Positions 58,919 to 64,000 of a stretch of DNA of 64,000 nt are shown in pieces. The notes beneath the pieces were generated by a model. The model saw only the letters and a program-made list of their open reading frames with translations. It had not been told where the DNA came from and did not search any database. How positions within the stretch are numbered: position 1 is the first letter of the stretch; each line of letters opens with the position of its first letter. A program made the translations under genes and the position numbers. Source of the DNA: Polytrichum commune (taxonomy: Eukaryota > Streptophyta > Polytrichopsida > Polytrichales > Polytrichaceae); NCBI GenBank assembly GCA_950295325.1, contig OX485803.1, positions 50,421,554-50,485,553 on the forward strand. Reading direction: 5' to 3'.

Positions 58919-59100
58919 TGTGAGCCCTAAACCCCCACCCTTGTGCGTCGTAGTCCGGGTGAGAGCTCATGGCTCACATGCGTTTTCCTTACCACACATC
59001 AACTTTGGGATTCACTTCCCCACCATCCCACAAGGCCACTGTTTAACACACAAATCTTTATTTATGCCTAAACATGGATTTAGGCATTAAGAAATACCAT
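58919..59100 (+). mobile_element. Hairpin-ended repeat (family R), copy 2
   Basis: It starts TGTGAGCC at 58919; perfect 8-bp outer arms TGTGAGCC/GGCTCACA close at 58978. CACCC (58936) pairs with GGGTG (58957). The loop carries GTGCGTCGTAGTCC. After about 90 bp comes the AAATCTTTATTTATGCC block. The element probably runs on well past 59100 into the GC-rich DNA up to about 60.3 kb, but its end is not found. Confidence 0.7.
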
Positions 59101-61539
59101 GTTCCCTTGTGGTCCCACATTCCGGGTCATTCAATTAAATCCACTCCTAACCTTAACAATTGCCATGATTACGTCTAATCAACTAATACTAACCCTATTT
59201 TCTTAAGGTGTTTAGGCTACCACAACCCCGGCCACTTAGTCCTCCTTAACAGCTCGGGTCCCTACCTCCTCGAGTCTCAGTCACCCCTGTCACCTCCTGT
59301 TACCCCTTGTAGCCGTGGCCTTCACCCCAGTTCGGTTCCCCTTTAATCACCGCCTCTGTGCTCACTACATTCAGCTCCCAGCTTGGCCCTCACAGACCTC
59401 CTAGTCGTCCTTGCGTTGCAGCGTGGCTGCCCCTGGAATTGCCTGGCTCGTTGATACACCAACCGCCACTTCGATCTGAGTTGGCTCACACTTGTAATTC
59501 CCTTCATCCACCTGACGCCACCCAAGCACCCTCGGCCGACCCCTGCACTCAAAAAATGAGCTGAGGACTTGCAACCCTTCTGCCTCTCGGAAAGATCACC
59601 CTGGTCGCACAACCTATTATGAATGTCCACCTCCTGGTCAATCAACCGCAAGGTTATTACGTCCTCACCCTTTGAATTATAAAATCCTCACATTTTGCAT
59701 TGAACCGCACTAGCGCATGAATCAATTCCGTATGCTCCAGAATCACAGCTGCAGAACAGAGCGCATTTAGCGTCGGCAGCAGTTGTGGCCCGGCTCCGGT
59801 GCCTATCCCACTTCCTTCCCCTTCTCGCATTCCTCTTGTCTGCTCAACTCCAGCGGCATTCCCAGGCCCTGTCGCCAAATCCCAACCCCACCAGGATCCA
59901 CATCTAGCCAGCCAACACCCACATCCAACCCGAATACACCCTGGTGCGACCTGGTGAAAAAAAATTGATCCTACTCCCGCTAGCTCATGGGCTCTCGCCG
60001 CAATCTGGTGCACCAGCTAACTTCGTTGGAGTGAATCCTCAGCTCAAACAGCAATGTTGTTGACCTTAAGCCCTTGCCTTCGAACATTCGACAGGGTCTC
60101 CCCCTCGCCGCCCTCTTCCTGGCCAACTTCTGATAGAGAGAGTTTCAACCTCTGCTGCCTTCCTCGACTGCCTTCGGTTGATCCGAGAATTCTGGGCCTG
60201 ATCCATTTGAAAGGAACCCCCCTTCCTCTAAACAACACGACACTATCCTAAAATGAACAATTAATTCTAGCCTAGGACCCTACAAGTGCTAACCTCATTT
60301 CAGGCCTCCCGCCACCCTAAGGGTTTCCGACCTTGATTAATTCCCAACTAATTCTCCCACCCTTAACACAAAGTCACCCTCACACAATTCTAATAAATGT
60401 CACTCATGTTTATGTCTTTAAGAGTTTAATAAAAACCCAAAGCATAGATTTTCCTAAATTCAAGGTTTAAGAACCTGTGGGAGCACGCATTTTGGGCTCA
60501 CACGACCACATGTATTTTTTCAAGTGTAATGAGGAGAAAAGGTACGTGATAAGTGATTCAGAACAACAACTTCTACAATGTAACTCTGAAGCATCATATA
60601 CATATGAAATCATGATATTACTCTACTTGAACTCAAACATTACGGTATATTTTAACCAATATGTAGACAAAAGGAGTGACAACATTGTGTAACGCCATAT
60701 GGTAAGAGTCACTAAATACAATAGTTAAATTAGTTATTAAGATCTTCGCATGAGGAATTATATAATATTGAAAACAAATGATGTCATGACAAAGTTGATT
60801 TATTGTTCCAAATCTCAATTTGCGAGAAACCAATGACTTCAACTTGTTTGGAAAATTTAGGGTATGGTGTCATATAAGTAAGGGTTAAGTATTAGTCTTA
60901 GCATAAAGTTTTGCTGTAAAAATGCATTAGTTGTATAAATGATTAGTTTTGTAGAATACTGCATTTGATGTAGCACCTTAGGGTACTCCAGAGTGTCTTG
61001 AAAAAACCAATACCCGCTAAGGGTTTAGAGTTAGGTTTTAGGATTTAAGGTTCCCTGTAACCCTATTTCTGTGGGTACCCTAATGTTGTGGGCTCCCTAA
61101 TCGTTCAGTTGGGGGCTTGTTCCCGAGGTAAACAAAACCCCAACTGTCACAATTTTTTCATTCGTTCTCTTCTCTGCCAAGCATTTGCTCCGCGCTTCTC
61201 CTGAAGCGTTGCGGCGATTTAGGGTAGCGTTTTGTTTTCTTCACATTCTCCCGCCTACTGTTTCTTCTCCTTCCCTCCATTCTCTTGCTCTAGCGTAGGA
61301 TTGCACTTATGCAATCTTAGGTGTTAGAAAGTGTTTTCATTAGAACAGAAACATACGGAGAAAGGGTTTAGTGCTTGAGGGTGAAGGAAGTGAGTAGAAG
61401 AGTGTTGATGTGGTTTTAGTACATTGTGTAAAAGTTTTAGCTTGTGTTTGCGAGGTTCAGGTGTTTGTAGATTGAAATTGTTTGTGCCATTCACCTGGAC
61501 TTGGCGGGTTTGGGAGTTTGTATTGTTTGGAGTGCTTGT
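59101..61539. other. GC-rich stretch (59.2-60.3 kb), then AT-rich DNA
   Basis: 59.2-60.3 kb is C-rich, with overlapping frames on both strands (for example minus 59657-60013, 118 codons) that show no domain; it is probably the inside of repeat R. 61140-61260 is pyrimidine-rich with GCGGCGATTTAGGGT and looks like a plant 5' untranslated exon. If so, it could belong to the ATG exon at 62371. Confidence 0.35.
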
Positions 61540-61699
61540 GAGATTCAGGAGTTCTTTAAGAGTATCAGGAGTTGTTTGAGAGATTTAGAAGTCGTTTGAA
61601 AGATTCAGTAGTTGTTTGAGAGATTCAAAAGTTGGTTGAGAGATTCAAAAGTTGTTTGAAAGATTCAGTAGTTGTTTGGGAGTTTCAGAGCCTGTGTGA
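61540..61699. repeat. Exact 20-bp tandem repeat, eight units
   Basis: Eight consecutive 20-bp units of consensus GAGATTCARNAGTTGTTTGA occupy the stretch without a single length change, though they differ by several substitutions. 20 is not a multiple of three, so the array is not protein-coding. Confidence 0.92.
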
Positions 61700-61950
61700 A
61701 ATTTAGACTTTTTATAATACTCATAGTACGAAATACATGCAGCTGTTTGTGTGATAATGAGAGTGTTTGGAAGAACAACAACTGCTCTACTCCAAAGTGT
61801 TTGCAACAACAACTTTTAAAGGCAATGTGTTTTATTATACCTAACATGTTTTAGTTAATTCATGGTGTTGTAGTATACACAACGCATAAGCATTGTATAT
61901 GTTACGTGCCAACTTTTAAAAGCTATATTAAAATAGAACAGTTTCGGGAG

Positions 61951-62082
61951 ACGACCCAAACATAGCCTCTTGGTTGGGTCGGTCAACCCAAACACAACAC
62001 ACAACATTTTGTTTGAGTCGGTCGATCCAAACATAGCACACAACATCTTGTTTGAGTCGGTCGACCGAAACACAACCTCTAA
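61951..62082. repeat. 39-bp tandem repeat, about 3 units
   Basis: Units begin at 61976, 62015 and 62054 with GRGTCGGTCRA.CCAAACA and a CACACAACATYTTGTTT tail; a partial unit precedes them. On the minus strand it reads as a 13-residue repeat (FGSTDSNKMLCVV type), but no gene is evident. Confidence 0.85.
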
Positions 62083-62370
62083 CTTCTAAACTTACCAGCA
62101 TATCCATGATGTTGCAAAAAATATAAAATGCAAATCCAACCAAAAATATCAAAACACCATATCAAAATATAAATGATGTTGACATATAACAATACACAAT
62201 CCACCAAAACAGATGTGCCAAGCCTTGTGTGATTTGTGCTTGGGTCGATCAAACAAAACTTGGCAATCAGTGCACCCATTATATTTCCATTACATCACAT
62301 GACATCTAATTCATTTTGAAGAAGTTTGGGTCGATTGATAGAACTAACATTGTTGTTGTTTTCCTTGCAG

Positions 62371-62399
62371 ATGGCCCCAAAGAAAAGACCCAGAGAGAG
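62371..62399 (+). CDS. Short ATG exon cut off by a repeat
   Basis: TGTTTTCCTTGCAG is a strong 3' splice site and is followed directly by ATG at 62371. The frame gives MAPKKRPRES, a basic nuclear-localisation-like start. After ten codons the family R repeat begins (TGTCAGCC at 62400), so the original exon is interrupted there or has been lost. The reading continues briefly into the repeat and stops. A 5' untranslated exon may lie near 61140-61260. It may also be chance. Confidence 0.35.
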
Positions 62400-63426
62400 T
62401 GTCAGCCACAAACCCCCACCTCTTAAGCGTCGTAGTCCGGGTGTGAGTATGAGGCTGACATCCTAAGCTTAGTTCATTCTTGCCTTCCAACAATGTGCAG
62501 ACCCCTACAATGCTAATATCCAACGAACCAGTTTATTTCATAATGTAGGTACAAGCATTGAAAAATGTTTTTTCTCCTCTCTCCTTCCTCCCAATCTCTC
62601 ACAAATCCACGCTCACATCCTACCTCTAGATCTCACCTCTACCTCATGGCCATGCCCATAATGGCTCATGAAATCATTAAAAAAATCTACTTCCCTAGCC
62701 TAATCGTTGCTATTCACTACCTTCATTCGCCCAACTCATGGGAAGGCCGCCTCATTATGTGCCCAGACCCTTCCTTCCTTCCCCGGCTCAGTTCCCGAGA
62801 CAACAATCTGAGCTGTTCATTGTGGCTGCCTTACCCGTCAACGCCCTTCAACCCCTTAACGCTGCCAGGTCAGCTGGTTACAATGGCCAACTGGCGCTCC
62901 GAGTTGGCAGTTCTTCTTGCCACCTCCCTACTGCAACCTACCCCTTGCGACCTCCTCCTGCGACCTTCTCATGCCAGCTTCCTCACCCCTTGAAATTCCA
63001 TAGCTCAATCTGAATGAATTCCACTTCTGCACGTGCCCTGGAGTAGAGCCGCACTGCGCTTTCCAATCCCTGAATTAACTTGCCCTTCTCAGCTGGGAGG
63101 GTGAATTCCCAAGTGCGCAATTCATCCCATGACTGGAGGATTGATTCATCAAAATTCAATCTGGTGTGTTGATTGAATCCCCTTCCAAGAATTTCCCAGG
63201 TCCTATCACACGAATGCGGCCATTATGTATTGAATTCAATCCTCCCCTACCTGTCTTGACCGGCATTTACCCTTCTCCAGCCATTCCAGAGTTCGAAGCG
63301 AACCTCCCTAGCTAACTCTCTCATCTTCTACTCTTCATCCTCCCTGTGATTCTTGTTGGCAACCGCCTGGCATTCTCTCCCTTAGGTAGCCATCACTCAA
63401 CATCGCCCCTGTCTCAAGCAACTACC
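62400..63426 (+). mobile_element. Hairpin-ended repeat (family R), copy 3
   Basis: It starts TGTCAGCC at 62400, and GGCTGACA (62453-62460) closes the hairpin with perfect 8-bp arms. The inside holds TCTTAAGCGTCGTAGTCCGG. GTTTATTTCATAATGTAGGT and ACAAGCATTGAAAAATG follow at about 62532-62568, as in copy 4. Next come C-rich stretches with small repeats (GCGACCTCCTCCT). The end is not defined; the next copy starts at 63427. Confidence 0.7.
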
Positions 63427-64000
63427 TGTGAGGCCAAACCGCCCACCCTTAAGCGTCCTAGTCCGGGTGAGGGCATGGGTATCACATTCATGTTCACATA
63501 ACTCCCTTTTACCAACTTCGTAAAAATCCATTTCATTTCCCATCAACTCTTGCACACCAATTTATTCCATAATAAGAGTACAAGCATTGAAAAATGGTCT
63601 TCTCTATTTATCCCCTTCTCCCTACACTAATTTACACACCAACCCTCAACTCACTACCCAAAAGCTCATTCCCCCTAGGCCACCCTCTAATTGTGGACCC
63701 AAATCCCCTAATGCCCTTGGCCCTACCCGGCTTATACCCGGTATTCTACCTGGTTCCATAACCGGTCTTCTACCTGGTTCCATCACCGGGTCTTCGGCCC
63801 AGCAGCTTCAGATAGCCGAACTCAGTAGCAATCTCAACCAAGGCCTTCGGCCTAGCAAATCAGTAGCTTCAACTCGCCGAACTCTGTAGCAATCTCAGCT
63901 AAGGCCTTGGCCCAGCAAATCAGTAGCTTCAACTCGCCGAACTCTGTAGCAATCTCAACTAAGGCCTTCGGCCCAACAATCAGTAGCTTCAACTCGCCAA
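63427..64000 (+). mobile_element. Hairpin-ended repeat (family R), copy 4, runs off the window
   Basis: Starts TGTGAGGCCAAACCGCCCAC and has ACCCTTAAGCGTCCTAGTCC and GGGTGAGGG; the outer stem is reduced to TGTGA/TCACA. TTTATTCCATAATAAGAGTA with ACAAGCATTGAAAAATG follows. A tandem repeat then begins about 330 bp from the start, where copy 1 has its own, unrelated minisatellite. Confidence 0.7.
63786..64000. repeat. 60-bp tandem repeat at the right edge
   Basis: The string CAGTAGCTTCAACTCGCC recurs at 63861, 63921 and 63981, with AAGGCCTTNGGCC between. The first, shorter unit starts near 63786. Just before it, TCTACCTGGTTCCATNACCGG is repeated with a 24-bp period. The array continues beyond the window. 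Confidence 0.88.

Noticed and set aside
58919-58978. Hammerhead ribozyme in the hairpin-ended repeat
   Set aside because: The required CTGATGA and GAAA core boxes are absent.
59343-60251. Several frames of 60-118 codons in the GC-rich stretch
   Set aside because: High GC lowers the chance of stops; the frames overlap on both strands and have no motif. The stretch looks like the inside of a repeat.

Overview
This is nuclear DNA of a land plant. The reasons are a DREB/AP2 transcription factor gene of the TINY type, Ty1-copia retrotransposon remnants of plant type, a plant-style initiator-tRNA primer-binding site, telomere-like CCCTAAA runs, and long AT-rich intergenic DNA full of decayed repeats. 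The 588-residue, intronless TINY-like protein is much longer than its seed-plant relatives. That would fit a fern, lycophyte or another large-genome plant, but the sequence here does not settle the species.

Layout. 1-1.3 kb: a direct duplication and two possible exons of an unrecognised minus-strand gene. 2.8-4.3 kb: a 252-bp MITE, a 12-unit minisatellite and a repeat ending in a conserved hairpin. 6.1-9.2 kb: a minus-strand copia remnant (RT, RNase H, polypurine tract, LTR) and a separate primer-binding site. 15.4-17 kb: an LTR piece and a gag fragment of copia type. 18.2 kb: a presequence-like exon candidate. 18.9-20.9 kb: a pogo/Tigger-like DDE transposase pseudogene with nine in-frame stops but one continuous frame. 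21.6-22.4 kb: a mobile-element-like gene with one stop. 23.0-24.8 kb: a second copia remnant, plus strand. 24.8-26.6 kb: a second MITE type and a triplicated 260-290-bp unit. 36.3-38.05 kb (minus): the one gene that looks intact, the TINY-like DREB factor, with a long GA/CT-rich 5' flank. 40-58 kb: old dispersed repeats, more MITEs, and a 558-bp pogo-like element with TA target duplications that encodes only a helix-turn-helix domain. 58.4-64 kb: three more copies of the hairpin-ended repeat, tandem repeats of 20, 39 and 60 bp, and a short ATG exon cut off by one of those repeats.

There is no operon-like organisation. The window is one regulatory gene in a sea of transposon debris. The most interesting items are (i) the hairpin-ended repeat family, whose stem is kept by a compensatory change between copies, (ii) the DDE pseudogene whose stops all fit C-to-T/G-to-A decay, and (iii) the TA-flanked element that keeps only a DNA-binding domain. 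All functional statements rest on reading the sequence by eye; no database search was run.
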